A stretch of DNA of 64,000 bases from QWHO01 sp039809865. GTDB taxonomy: Bacteria > Vulcanimicrobiota > Xenobia > Xenobiales > QWHO01. Every line of letters starts with the position of its first letter. The first letter of the stretch is position 1. Of the stretch, positions 39,762-47,832 are shown piece after piece. The translations under genes were made by a program, and so were the position numbers. The stretch is from positions 1-64,000 of the forward strand of contig JBDHVW010000038.1 in NCBI GenBank assembly GCA_039809865.1, in the 5' to 3' direction. The notes under the pieces are model-generated. The model did not search any database. It saw only the letters and a program-made list of their open reading frames with translations, and was not told the DNA's origin.

Positions 39762-42531
39762 CCTCGAGCGCGAGCTGAGAGCGGCCCTCCGCGGCGACCT
39801 GCTCTTCGGGCCCGCGCAGAGACGGCTCTACGCCACCGACGCCAGCCTTTACCAGATCGAGCCCCTGGGAGTGGTGGTGCCGGCCGACCAGGAGGACCTG
39901 CGCACCACCGTGCGCCTCGCTTGCGAGCGCGGCGTGCCGCTGCTGCCGCGCGCCGGCGGCACCAGCCTGGCGGGGCAGACCGTGGGCCCCTGCCTGATGC
40001 TGGACTGCTCCAAGAGCCTGAACCGCATCCTCAGTTTCGCCAAAGAGGAGCGCCGAATCGAGGTGGAGCCGGGACTTGTGCTGGGGCAGCTCAACAGCTG
40101 GCTCAAGCCCCACGGGCTGCAGTTCCCCATCGACCCGCAGACCGCCGACCACTGCGGTCTGGGCGGGATGGTGGGCAACAACTCCTCGGGCGCCCGCTCG
40201 CTGCGCTACGGTAAGACCGTCGATCATGTGCTGGGGATGACCCTGCTCGCCGCCGAGGGCGAGCACGACCTCGTTGAGAAACCGCAACCGGAAAGTCCCC
40301 TCGAGAAGGCCATCGCAGCGCTCGTGAAGGACAACGCGCAGCTCATCGCCGACCGTTTCCCGCGCCTGCTGCGGCGCGTGTCCGGCTATAATCTCGACGC
40401 CATGCTGGCGGGGCTGCGCGCCATCGGGTGGGACGTCCCCCCGTGGGAAGGCAAGATGGCTCCCGAGGCCCGCCGGCCGCAGGGTTTCTCGCTCGCCCCT
40501 CTGGTGGTAGGCGCCGAGGGCACGCTGGGCGTCATCAGCCGTCTGCAGCTCGACCTGGTGCCGTTGCCCCCGGCCACGGCGTTGCTGGTGTTTCAGTTCA
40601 AATCGCTGGAGGAGGCCCTGGAGGCCAACCTGGTCTTGCTCGAGGAGCAGCCCAGCGCCATCGAGCTGCTCGACCAGATGCTGCTGCGCCTGGCCAAGAA
40701 CCAGCTGGGGACGAGTCGCGACGCGGGCTTCATCCAGGGCGACCCCGAGGCGATGCTGGTGATGGAGTTCCAGGGCACCCCCGACGAGCTGCCGGCGCGC
40801 GTCCAGAAAGCCGCGGCCCGCCTGAAGACGCCCTCGGCGGCGTTCTACGATCAGGCCGGCCAGGACTCGATCTGGCGTATCCGCAAAGCCGGACTTCCCT
40901 TGCTGATGGGCCTCCAGGGCAAGCGCAAGCCGGTGGCGTTCGTGGAAGACTGCGCCGTGCCGCCCGAGAACCTGCTGCCGTTCGTGCGCCAGATGCAGGC
41001 GCTGATGACCGAGCACGGCACCACGGCGGCCTACTACGCGCACGCCAGCGTGGGCGTGCTGCACATCCGCCCGCTGCTGGACGTCGAGGACCCGGCGGAT
41101 CTGCAGCGCATGCGCGCGATCAGCGCGGCCACGGCCCGCCTGGTCGAGGAGTTCCACGGCTCGCTCTCTGGCGAGCACGGCGACGGCCTTTCGCGCGGAG
41201 GCAAGCTGAAGGAGCTGTTCGGCCCCGAGCTCTACGAGGTGTTCCGCCAAGTCAAGCGCGCTTTCGACCCGCGCGGGCTGATGAATCCGGGCAAGATCGT
41301 CGAGGTGGGGGAGCTCACCGAGCATCTGCGCAAGCCCCCTCGCCTGCAGCCGCTGCCGGTGCTCGACTGGGGCGGCCCCGAAGGCTACCGGCACGCGATC
41401 GAGCAATGCAACGGCGCGGGCGTGTGCCGCAAGCTCGAGAAGGGCACGATGTGCCCCTCGTTCATGGTCACCCGCGACGAGATGCACTCCACGCGCGGGC
41501 GCGCCAACCTGCTGCGGGCGGCGCTGGTGGGCGACATCCAGCGCGACGATCCCGTGCTGCACGAGGCGCTGGACCTCTGCCTCGAGTGCAAGGCCTGCAA
41601 GTCGGAATGCCCCTCAAGCGTGGACATGACCCGCCTGAAGCTGGAGTTTCTCGGCAGCAGCACGCTGCCGCTGCGCAACCAGCTGTTCGGGCACGCGGAC
41701 CTGGCCTATCGGGTCGGCTCGGCCCTGCTACCCTTCTCCAACGTGGTCTCGCGACTGACCTGGCCGCTGGCGGGGCTGGCGGGCATCGAGACCCGGCGCC
41801 CGCCACTGACGTTCGTCCCGAGCTTTCGGAAGGCATTTCGCTCCCGGGCTGCCGCCAAGCGCGTGGCCCTGTTCCTGGACACCTTCTGCGAATATGGCCA
41901 CCACGGCCCCGCCCGGGCCGCGCAGCAGGTGCTGGAGGCCCTCGGCTACGAGGTGGTGCTGGCGCCCAACGTCTGTTGCGGGCGCACCTCGCTCTCCAAA
42001 GGCCTGGTCGGCCGCGCCCGCCACCTGGCCCAGGAGAACTACCGCCGCCTGAAAGACCTGGACATGCCGCTGGTGGGCCTGGAGCCAAGCTGCATCCTGA
42101 CGCTGCGCGACGAGTTCCCCGCGCTCGGCGTGCCCACGCTGCCCGGCCTCACGCTCGAGGAGTTCCTGGCCGACCACGAGCTGCCTCTGCGGCGGGCTCC
42201 GCAAAGCGTCCTGCTGCACGGCCACTGCCACCAGAAAGCCCTGGTCGGGACCGGTCCCGCGTTGAAGGTGCTGCGCCAGCTGCCCGGTTGCCAGGTGACC
42301 GAGGTCGACTCGGGCTGTTGCGGCATGGCGGGCTCTTTCGGCTACGAGCGCGAGCACTACGACCTGTCGGTCAAGCTCGCCGAGCGCCGCCTGCTGCCGG
42401 CCGCCCGCGCCACCGTGCAGGCGGGCGGCGTGGTGGTCGCCGCCGGGGTCTCATGCCGAACCCAGATGCAGAGCCTGGCCGGCATCGAGGCTCTCCACCC
42501 GGCCGAACTGCTGGCCCAGTGCCTCCACTGA
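39748..42531 (+). CDS. FAD- and Fe-S-binding oxidoreductase (GlcD/GlcF-type fusion)
   Basis: The 927-residue protein joins a FAD-linked oxidase (about 1-480) to an iron-sulfur domain (about 545-925). The FAD domain shows LLPRAGGTSLAGQTVGPCLMLDCSK and GLGGMVGNNSSGARSLRYGKT, with GVLHIRPLLD, LSGEHGDG and FDPRGLMNPGKIV at the C-terminal lobe. The Fe-S part has Cys in NGAGVCRKLEKGTMCPS and the ferredoxin-like CLECKACKSECP, then two CCG domains (DTFCEYGHHG...VCCGRTS and GHCHQKAL...DSGCCGMAGSFG). This is the layout of D-lactate/2-hydroxyacid dehydrogenases such as YdiJ, which feed electrons to the quinone pool. The start is GTG 39748. Its 3' end overlaps the convergent sulfatase by 81 bp. Confidence 0.95.
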   Translation: MPASDLERELRAALRGDLLFGPAQRRLYATDASLYQIEPLGVVVPADQEDLRTTVRLACERGVPLLPRAGGTSLAGQTVGPCLMLDCSKSLNRILSFAKEERRIEVEPGLVLGQLNSWLKPHGLQFPIDPQTADHCGLGGMVGNNSSGARSLRYGKTVDHVLGMTLLAAEGEHDLVEKPQPESPLEKAIAALVKDNAQLIADRFPRLLRRVSGYNLDAMLAGLRAIGWDVPPWEGKMAPEARRPQGFSLAPLVVGAEGTLGVISRLQLDLVPLPPATALLVFQFKSLEEALEANLVLLEEQPSAIELLDQMLLRLAKNQLGTSRDAGFIQGDPEAMLVMEFQGTPDELPARVQKAAARLKTPSAAFYDQAGQDSIWRIRKAGLPLLMGLQGKRKPVAFVEDCAVPPENLLPFVRQMQALMTEHGTTAAYYAHASVGVLHIRPLLDVEDPADLQRMRAISAATARLVEEFHGSLSGEHGDGLSRGGKLKELFGPELYEVFRQVKRAFDPRGLMNPGKIVEVGELTEHLRKPPRLQPLPVLDWGGPEGYRHAIEQCNGAGVCRKLEKGTMCPSFMVTRDEMHSTRGRANLLRAALVGDIQRDDPVLHEALDLCLECKACKSECPSSVDMTRLKLEFLGSSTLPLRNQLFGHADLAYRVGSALLPFSNVVSRLTWPLAGLAGIETRRPPLTFVPSFRKAFRSRAAAKRVALFLDTFCEYGHHGPARAAQQVLEALGYEVVLAPNVCCGRTSLSKGLVGRARHLAQENYRRLKDLDMPLVGLEPSCILTLRDEFPALGVPTLPGLTLEEFLADHELPLRRAPQSVLLHGHCHQKALVGTGPALKVLRQLPGCQVTEVDSGCCGMAGSFGYEREHYDLSVKLAERRLLPAARATVQAGGVVVAAGVSCRTQMQSLAGIEALHPAELLAQCLH

Positions 42532-44007
42532 GGGCCAGGTGAACTCGGCCGGCGCGGCGTTGGCCTCATCCAGCCTGGCGCTCAGCCGCTCGTGCATCCG
42601 GTGCCACTCCTCGCGCAGCTCGTAGACCACGTTGCGCTGCTGGCCCGGGTCGCTCTCGTTGTCGTACAGCTCGTATTCCAGCTGGCTGCCGTCCTGCGAG
42701 TAGTAGACCGCGTAAGTCCAGCGCCCATCGCGCAGCGCGCGAATGTGCGAGCCGGGCGTATTCTCCGGCAGAATGAACGAGTCGTCGAAGCAGAACAAGA
42801 CGTCGTCTTGCACCTTCTCGGCGGCGCCTTTCAGCACGGGCACCAGGCTCTTGCCCACCCCCACGGTGCGCGCCCCCACCAGCTCGGCCAGCGTGGCCAC
42901 CAGGTCGATATGACTGTAGAGCGCGTGGGTCTCGCGCGGCTCGGGGAAGAGCTTCGGGTTGGAGATGACCAGCGGCACGTGGATGGTCTCCTCGTAAGCG
43001 CTGTAGGCCTTCTCGCGCAGGCCGTGCGAGAGGCCCATCTCGCCGTGGTCGGCGGTGCGGATGATGATCGTGTCGTCCGTCAGCCCCAGCGTGTCGAGCT
43101 TGTCGAGAATTTTCTCGAGGTGCGGCTCGACCGTCTGGTGCAGCTGGGCGTAGAAATTGACGAAGCCGCGGGGATCTTGCACCGGGGACTTCTGGTCATA
43201 CGCCTGGCGGAACGCCTTCTGGATGCTGGGCTTGCCGTCGAAGGCGTCCTGGTAGTTCGGGGGTAGCTCGACTCCCTGGTCTTCGAGGGTGTAGCCCGCT
43301 TCTTGATAGCCATCCGGAAAGTAGGCGATGTCGTGCGGATTCACCAGCGAGACGAACAGGAAGAACGGCCGGTCGGACTGCTTGACGCCGTCCAGGTAGT
43401 CCAGCACGTCCTGCGTGAAGCGGCCGTCGTTATTGGCCTCGCCGCCCCCCAGCGTCTTGCGAGCCGCGGGACTGTTGAACGCGTTGTTGCCGGCGTCGGG
43501 CGGATCCCAGCCCACCGCGCGGTAGCGCTGGGCCAGCGTGGTGCTGTCGTTTTCGGTCCAGATCTCGGTCGAAGGCGGCCCGCCCGTGAACCCCATCGGG
43601 AAGCTCAGGTGCCACTTGCCGCGGTAGGCCACGTCGTAGCCCGCCTCTTCCATCAGGCTAACGATGTTGGGCAGCTGCGGGAAGGCCGGCAGCACGTGCT
43701 CCGGGTCCAGTTTCGGCACCTTGTTCACGTTGCTGTACTCGCCCGTCAGCATGCAGGCCCGGCTGGGCGAGCACATGGCGCTGGCCGTGTAGGCCCGGTG
43801 GAAGGTGATCCCGTGTTGGCGCAGGCGGCGCCAGCTGGGCATCAGCTCGTCCAGCTTGCCGTGCGGCCAGTGCTGCGGATAGCGCTCCTGGTCGTTGAGC
43901 AAAACCAGGACGTTGGGGCGCTGTTGGGGTTTGACTTCTCTCGCGAGCGCCAGACTGGCGGCGAGCGCCGCACCGGTCTTGAGGAGGCCACGTCTGGTCC
44001 AGAGCAT
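42451..44007 (-). CDS. Exported sulfatase/phosphohydrolase of the type I family
   Basis: The 518-residue enzyme has a twin-arginine-type leader (MLWTRRGLLKTGAALAASLALA). The sulfatase signature is MCSPSRACMLTGEY: Cys79 in CxPSR is the residue converted to formylglycine by a sulfatase-modifying enzyme, which is not in the window. Metal-binding pieces include VLVLLNDQER, RTADHGEMGLSHG and KWHLSFP. The C-terminal part (DGRWTYAVYYSQDGSQLEYELYDNESDPGQQRNV) is the usual sulfatase end domain. Fold and CxPSR motif indicate a sulfate ester hydrolase, with the substrate unknown. It is divergent from aroC across a 251-bp spacer carrying a long inverted repeat. Confidence 0.94.
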   Translation of the reverse strand: MLWTRRGLLKTGAALAASLALAREVKPQQRPNVLVLLNDQERYPQHWPHGKLDELMPSWRRLRQHGITFHRAYTASAMCSPSRACMLTGEYSNVNKVPKLDPEHVLPAFPQLPNIVSLMEEAGYDVAYRGKWHLSFPMGFTGGPPSTEIWTENDSTTLAQRYRAVGWDPPDAGNNAFNSPAARKTLGGGEANNDGRFTQDVLDYLDGVKQSDRPFFLFVSLVNPHDIAYFPDGYQEAGYTLEDQGVELPPNYQDAFDGKPSIQKAFRQAYDQKSPVQDPRGFVNFYAQLHQTVEPHLEKILDKLDTLGLTDDTIIIRTADHGEMGLSHGLREKAYSAYEETIHVPLVISNPKLFPEPRETHALYSHIDLVATLAELVGARTVGVGKSLVPVLKGAAEKVQDDVLFCFDDSFILPENTPGSHIRALRDGRWTYAVYYSQDGSQLEYELYDNESDPGQQRNVVYELREEWHRMHERLSARLDEANAAPAEFTWPSVEALGQQFGRVESLDAGQALHLGSA

Positions 44008-44070
44008 TGTATGCGGGCTTCCGTGTTGCGCGGATCTATCCTGGCGATGGCTTGCGCAGGGGCGAGCTTA

Positions 44071-44201
44071 CTAAAGGGAAATCGGGGGAATTGTTGGGAA
44101 TATTGGAAATGTTTCAGGCCACGGATTCTAAAGAATGTTTTAGGATTGGCTTTGCGGCATACGGTTCCCCCGATTCCCGTTTATTCCCCCGATTTCCTTA
44201 G
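44071..44201. repeat. 131-bp element with 19-bp imperfect terminal inverted repeats
   Basis: The left end (44071-44091) and right end (44183-44201) match as inverted repeats over 19 bp, with two extra bases in the left arm: both contain AAATCGGGGGAAT read inward. The inside is richer in A and T than the flanks and has a second CCCCCGATT copy at 44167. No open frame of note is inside. It could be a non-autonomous mobile element or a large RNA hairpin in the divergent sulfatase/aroC spacer. I saw no convincing target-site duplication. Confidence 0.6.
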
Positions 44202-44258
44202 AAAAGAGCCATCGCAACCGAGCAGGACTCGCACCCCAAAGCCGATAACCCGCCCCCA

Positions 44259-45332
44259 ATGGGCAACACGTTCGGCAAGCTGTTTCGCGTCACGACTTTT
44301 GGCGAGTCCCACGGAGGGGCGGTCGGGGCGATCGTCGATGGGTGCCCGCCGCGAATCGCCATCTCGCAAAGCGAAGTCCAGGTCGAGCTCGACCGCCGGC
44401 GACCGGGGCAGAGCTCCGTCACGACGCCGCGCGACGAAACCGATGCCGTCCACATTCTGAGCGGAATCTTCGAGGGGCAAACGCTGGGCACGCCGATCGC
44501 GCTGCTCGTGCACAACAAGGACCAGCAGCCGCAGGCCTACGACCACCTCAAGGATGTCTTCCGCCCGTCCCACGCCGACTTTACCTACCAGCAGAAGTAT
44601 GGCATTCGGGATCATCGTGGAGGCGGTCGCTCCAGCGCGCGCGAGACGGTGGGCCGCGTGGCCGCGGGGGCGATCGCGCGCAAGTTGATCCAGCCGGTGG
44701 AGATCGTCGCCTGGGTCCGTCGAATCCACGATCTGGAGGCCGCCGTCGACCCTGCTCGGGTGACCCGCGAGGAGGTCGAGGCGCAGATCGTGCGCTGCCC
44801 CGATCCAGTCGTGGCCCGGAAGATGGTGGAGAAGATCCACGCCTTGAAAGAGGCTGGCGACTCGGTGGGAGGCGTGATCGAGGCGGTGGCGCGCAACGTC
44901 CCGGTGGGCCTGGGCGAGCCGGTCTTCGACCGCCTGGAGGCGGAGCTGGCCAAAGCCATGCTCAGCCTTCCCGCGGTCAAAGGATTCGAGGTGGGAAGCG
45001 GTTTTGGCGGCACCTACCTGACGGGCTCGCAGCACAACGATCCGTTCTACAACGACGGCGGCACCGTGCGCACGCGCTCGAACCACTCGGGGGGCGTGCA
45101 GGGAGGCATCTCCAACGGCGAGGACGTGGTCATCCGCGTGGCCTTCAAGCCGACCGCGACCATCGCCAAGAAGCAAGACACCGTGGACGCAAAGGGCCAG
45201 GACACCGAGCTGGCCGCCAGGGGGCGCCACGATCCATGCGTGCTGCCCCGGGCCGTGCCGATCGTGGAGGCGATGATGGCCCTGGTGCTGGCCGACCATC
45301 TGCTCCGTTGGAAGGCGCAGTGCGGCTCCTGA
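44259..45332 (+). CDS. aroC: Chorismate synthase
   Basis: Chorismate synthase converts 5-enolpyruvylshikimate 3-phosphate to chorismate with reduced FMN as cofactor, the last common step of aromatic amino acid biosynthesis. The 357-residue product carries the family signatures GESHGGAVGAIVDGCP near the N-terminus, DRRRPGQSSVTTPRDE, FRPSHADFTYQQKYG and DHRGGGRSSARETVGRVAAGAIA, then GVQGGISNGEDVVIRVAFKPT and RHDPCVLPRAVPIVEAMMALVLAD near the end. It lacks the rest of the shikimate pathway nearby. The start ATG 44259 is the family start; no Shine-Dalgarno is evident, and a GATAAC -10-like box lies 8 nt upstream. The 3' end overlaps the SpoIID-like gene by 13 bp. Confidence 0.97.
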   Translation: MGNTFGKLFRVTTFGESHGGAVGAIVDGCPPRIAISQSEVQVELDRRRPGQSSVTTPRDETDAVHILSGIFEGQTLGTPIALLVHNKDQQPQAYDHLKDVFRPSHADFTYQQKYGIRDHRGGGRSSARETVGRVAAGAIARKLIQPVEIVAWVRRIHDLEAAVDPARVTREEVEAQIVRCPDPVVARKMVEKIHALKEAGDSVGGVIEAVARNVPVGLGEPVFDRLEAELAKAMLSLPAVKGFEVGSGFGGTYLTGSQHNDPFYNDGGTVRTRSNHSGGVQGGISNGEDVVIRVAFKPTATIAKKQDTVDAKGQDTELAARGRHDPCVLPRAVPIVEAMMALVLADHLLRWKAQCGS

Positions 45333-46321
45333 TCCTGCTGCTTCTCCTGGCCCCCCTGCAGGCTCAGATTCCGGCAACGGGCGACCCATCCGTGCGCGTG
45401 CTGCTCACCTACCCGGTGCCCGCCACGGGACCGGCTCACGAGGTGCTCCCGCCCGACCCGAGGTGGCGCGGCCGGCTGGAGGTGCTCCGTGAGAACGGAA
45501 AGGTCCAGGTGGTCAATATCTTGAGCCTGGAGGACTACCTCTGCGGCGTGGTCCCCCGTGAGCTCTCCAGCGACCAGCTCGAGGCCGAGAAGGCTCAGGC
45601 CGTGGTGGCGCGCACCTGGGCGCTGGCCCATCTGCGCCCGAGCAAGCCTTGGGACTTCACCGCCACGGACAGATCGCAGGTCTACGGCGGCATCGCGGCC
45701 GAGGAGCCGCTGGCCACGCAGGCCGTGCGCGAGACGGCCGGCGTCGTCTTGCTCTATCAGGGGAAGCTCGCGCGGGACGTGCTCTACTGCTCTACCTGCG
45801 GCGGCTCCACCGAGGACAAAGAGCGTGTTTACGCGGGATTGCCCGTGGCCTACCTCAAGGCGGTGGCCTGCGAGTATTGTCAGGCCTCGCCGCTGTTTCG
45901 CTGGACGCTGGAGGTCACGGCCGACGAGTTACGGCAGGAGCTAGAGCGCTCGCTGGGGAAGCCGCTTCAACCCTTGACGGCTCTGGCCGTGGCCGAGCGC
46001 GATGCGAGCGGTCGCGTGCAGCGGTTACGGTTGGAGGGTGGTCCGGAGCTTCGGGGCGATGATATGCGTCGTTACCTTTTTGGAAGGAACGAGCAGGGCC
46101 TGAGAAAGGCCCTGTACAGCACCCGCTTCGAGGTGGAGGAGCGCCCCGGCGGGTTCTGCTTCCGGGGTCAGGGTTGGGGTCACGGCGTGGGGATGTGCCA
46201 GTGGGGCGCTCTCGGCCAGGCCCGCGAGGGCAAGAACTTTGGGGACATCCTGAAATACTACTTTGCAGGCACCGAGCTTGGAGGCATAGATGCTCTACCA
46301 AAAGGGACAGGCGGTCTATAA
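45320..46321 (+). CDS. SpoIID/LytB-domain protein, exported
   Basis: The 333-residue product has a Sec signal peptide (VRLLILLLLLAPLQAQ) and a SpoIID/LytB domain: NILSLEDYLCGVVPRELSSDQLEAEKAQAVVARTWAL, DRSQVYGG, VRETAGVVLLYQGKLARDVLYCSTCGGSTED and the C-terminal GWGHGVGMCQWGA with LKYYFAGTEL. SpoIID is a lytic transglycosylase that acts on denuded peptidoglycan; here the catalytic Glu in PRELS and the WGHGVGM signature are kept. In non-sporulating bacteria such proteins work in septal or envelope turnover. The start is GTG 45320, inside the end of aroC. Cys residues in YCSTCGG suggest a disulfide or metal site. The 3' end overlaps the SIS gene by 32 bp. Confidence 0.92.
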   Translation: MRLLILLLLLAPLQAQIPATGDPSVRVLLTYPVPATGPAHEVLPPDPRWRGRLEVLRENGKVQVVNILSLEDYLCGVVPRELSSDQLEAEKAQAVVARTWALAHLRPSKPWDFTATDRSQVYGGIAAEEPLATQAVRETAGVVLLYQGKLARDVLYCSTCGGSTEDKERVYAGLPVAYLKAVACEYCQASPLFRWTLEVTADELRQELERSLGKPLQPLTALAVAERDASGRVQRLRLEGGPELRGDDMRRYLFGRNEQGLRKALYSTRFEVEERPGGFCFRGQGWGHGVGMCQWGALGQAREGKNFGDILKYYFAGTELGGIDALPKGTGGL

Positions 46322-47369
46322 CGAGATCAACGACCAGCCCCGCCTGTGGCGCGAGACGCTCAACCGGTTGGCGGGGGGCCGCGAGGCCATCCAGGGCTGG
46401 CTGCGGGGAGAGAATTTCGGCCAGGTGGTCTTCCTGGGCGCCGGCTCGGCCTACAACGTGGCCCTGGCCGCCGCCCGCGTGACCCACCGCGTCTCGGGCC
46501 TCAACGCCGTAGCCCTGCCCTCGAGCGAGATGCTCTACCTCAACCGCCCGCCTTACGACCCGCGCATCAAGACGCTGCTGATCCCGATGTCGCGCCTGGG
46601 CGAGACCTCCGAGACCAACTGGGCCGTCGAGAAGTTGCGCAAGATGAACCAGCCCTGCAAGGCCCTTTCGCTCACCGTGTCGGGCGGCACGCTGGCCACC
46701 CTGTGCGATCAGAACTTCAAGCTCGACGGCTGCGACGAGTTCGGCCAGGTGGCCACCAAGAGCGTCACCTGCATGCTGCTCACCTCCATCGTGCTGGCCT
46801 GCTTTCTGGCGCAGGGCAAGGCGGATGCGCTGCTGCACGAGCTCAATACCGTGCCCGAGAAGGTCGACCCCAAGGCCATCGCCGACCGCGTGCGCGGCAT
46901 CGGACAGATCAAGCCTCCCCCCCAGCACGCCGCCTACCTCGGCTCGGGAGCCTACCTGGGTCTGGCGGCCGAGGGGTCGCTCAAGATGCGCGAGATGGTG
47001 GGCATTCCCGGCGAGTATCAGCAGCCGCTCGAATATCGCCACGGCAACCACTGCGGGCTGACCAATCTCAACCTGGTCGTGGCCATCCAGTCCGATACCC
47101 TGCGCGCCTTCGAAGAAGAGTCGCTGACCTACATCTCGCAGTCGCGCGCCCCGCGCTTCGTGATCTGCGAGGAAGCCACCCAGGCCATTCGTCGCTCCGA
47201 GTTCGTGGTGGAGCTCAAGACCGGTCTGACCGAGATCACCCGAATGCTTCCGATCATGGTCTATCTGCAGCTGATGGCCTACTACCTGGCGATCGCGAAA
47301 GGGCTCAATCCGGACAAGCCGAAATTGCTGGAAACGACGCTTGCGCTCAAGGATAAGCCGAATTTCTAA
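46290..47369 (+). CDS. SIS-domain sugar isomerase/deaminase-like protein
   Basis: The 359-residue product has two SIS (sugar isomerase) domains like the isomerase half of glucosamine-6-phosphate synthase or AgaS. The first domain shows VVFLGAGSAYNVALAAARV, then PSSEMLY and LLIPMSRLGETSETNWAVEKLR (phosphosugar-binding Ser/Thr). The second shows AYLGSGAYLGLAAEGSLKMREM and GEYQQPLEYRHGNHCGL, resembling the GlmS LKExS and EYRHG motifs. There is no glutaminase domain, so it probably isomerises or deaminates an amino-sugar phosphate. The start ATG 46290 lies inside the SpoIID-like gene's end. Next to a cell-wall gene, a role in amino-sugar recycling is plausible inference. Confidence 0.9.
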   Translation: MLYQKGQAVYNEINDQPRLWRETLNRLAGGREAIQGWLRGENFGQVVFLGAGSAYNVALAAARVTHRVSGLNAVALPSSEMLYLNRPPYDPRIKTLLIPMSRLGETSETNWAVEKLRKMNQPCKALSLTVSGGTLATLCDQNFKLDGCDEFGQVATKSVTCMLLTSIVLACFLAQGKADALLHELNTVPEKVDPKAIADRVRGIGQIKPPPQHAAYLGSGAYLGLAAEGSLKMREMVGIPGEYQQPLEYRHGNHCGLTNLNLVVAIQSDTLRAFEEESLTYISQSRAPRFVICEEATQAIRRSEFVVELKTGLTEITRMLPIMVYLQLMAYYLAIAKGLNPDKPKLLETTLALKDKPNF

Positions 47370-47831
47370 ATGTTCGATCAACTGCACTGGTATGAAGTCG
47401 TGGGTTTGCTGGCACCGCTCGTGCTGGCGATGTGGTGGATCCGCAATCGCGAGGTGGCGGCCGTCTCCACGCGCTACAAACAGCTGACTCAGGCCCAGAA
47501 AGGGTGGGTGCTGCTGATGCTGCTGCCGCCCGGGACCTCGTCGCGCCTGATGGGGGCGATGAAGGAAGACTTTCGCGAGGGTTACGTGGAGGCAGGCTCG
47601 AGCATCCGGGGTAGCGGTCGCAACTTGATCGCGCCGGTGGTCGCCTTTGCCCGCGCCAACCTGCCGCCGGAGATCAAGAAGCAAGTCGGAACCAACACCG
47701 AGGAGAACATCGCGCGGCTGGCCCGCTGGGCGGATACCGAGCCCACGCAGTTCCTGGCCTGGCTGCGCCAGCACTTCCCTCTCACGCAGACCGCTCCGCC
47801 GCCGGGCCAGTTGGTGACCTCGGCCACCTGA
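47370..47831 (+). CDS. Membrane-anchored protein with a possible FliG-N-like domain
   Basis: The 153-residue product has an N-terminal membrane helix (about residues 8-24, YEVVGLLAPLVLAMWWI) followed by a helical domain LTQAQKGWVLLMLLPPGTSSRLMGAMKEDFREGYVEAGSSIRG, then NLIAPVVAFARANLP. The pattern (LTxxQK, an LL-rich helix, then IxRxxRxL, then a FxxxNLP end) recalls FliG N-terminal/middle modules (LTGxEKAAxLLLxL...), but the match is weak. I cannot call a function. It begins right after the SIS gene stop (TAA then ATG) and ends one base before the TTG of the XdhC gene, so it is part of the same transcription unit. Confidence 0.6.
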   Translation: MFDQLHWYEVVGLLAPLVLAMWWIRNREVAAVSTRYKQLTQAQKGWVLLMLLPPGTSSRLMGAMKEDFREGYVEAGSSIRGSGRNLIAPVVAFARANLPPEIKKQVGTNTEENIARLARWADTEPTQFLAWLRQHFPLTQTAPPPGQLVTSAT

Positions 47832-47832
47832 T

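Noticed and set aside
44342..45319. The 5' extension of the SpoIID-like frame inside aroC.
   Set aside because: It is an out-of-frame shadow of chorismate synthase; the signal peptide begins at GTG 45320.
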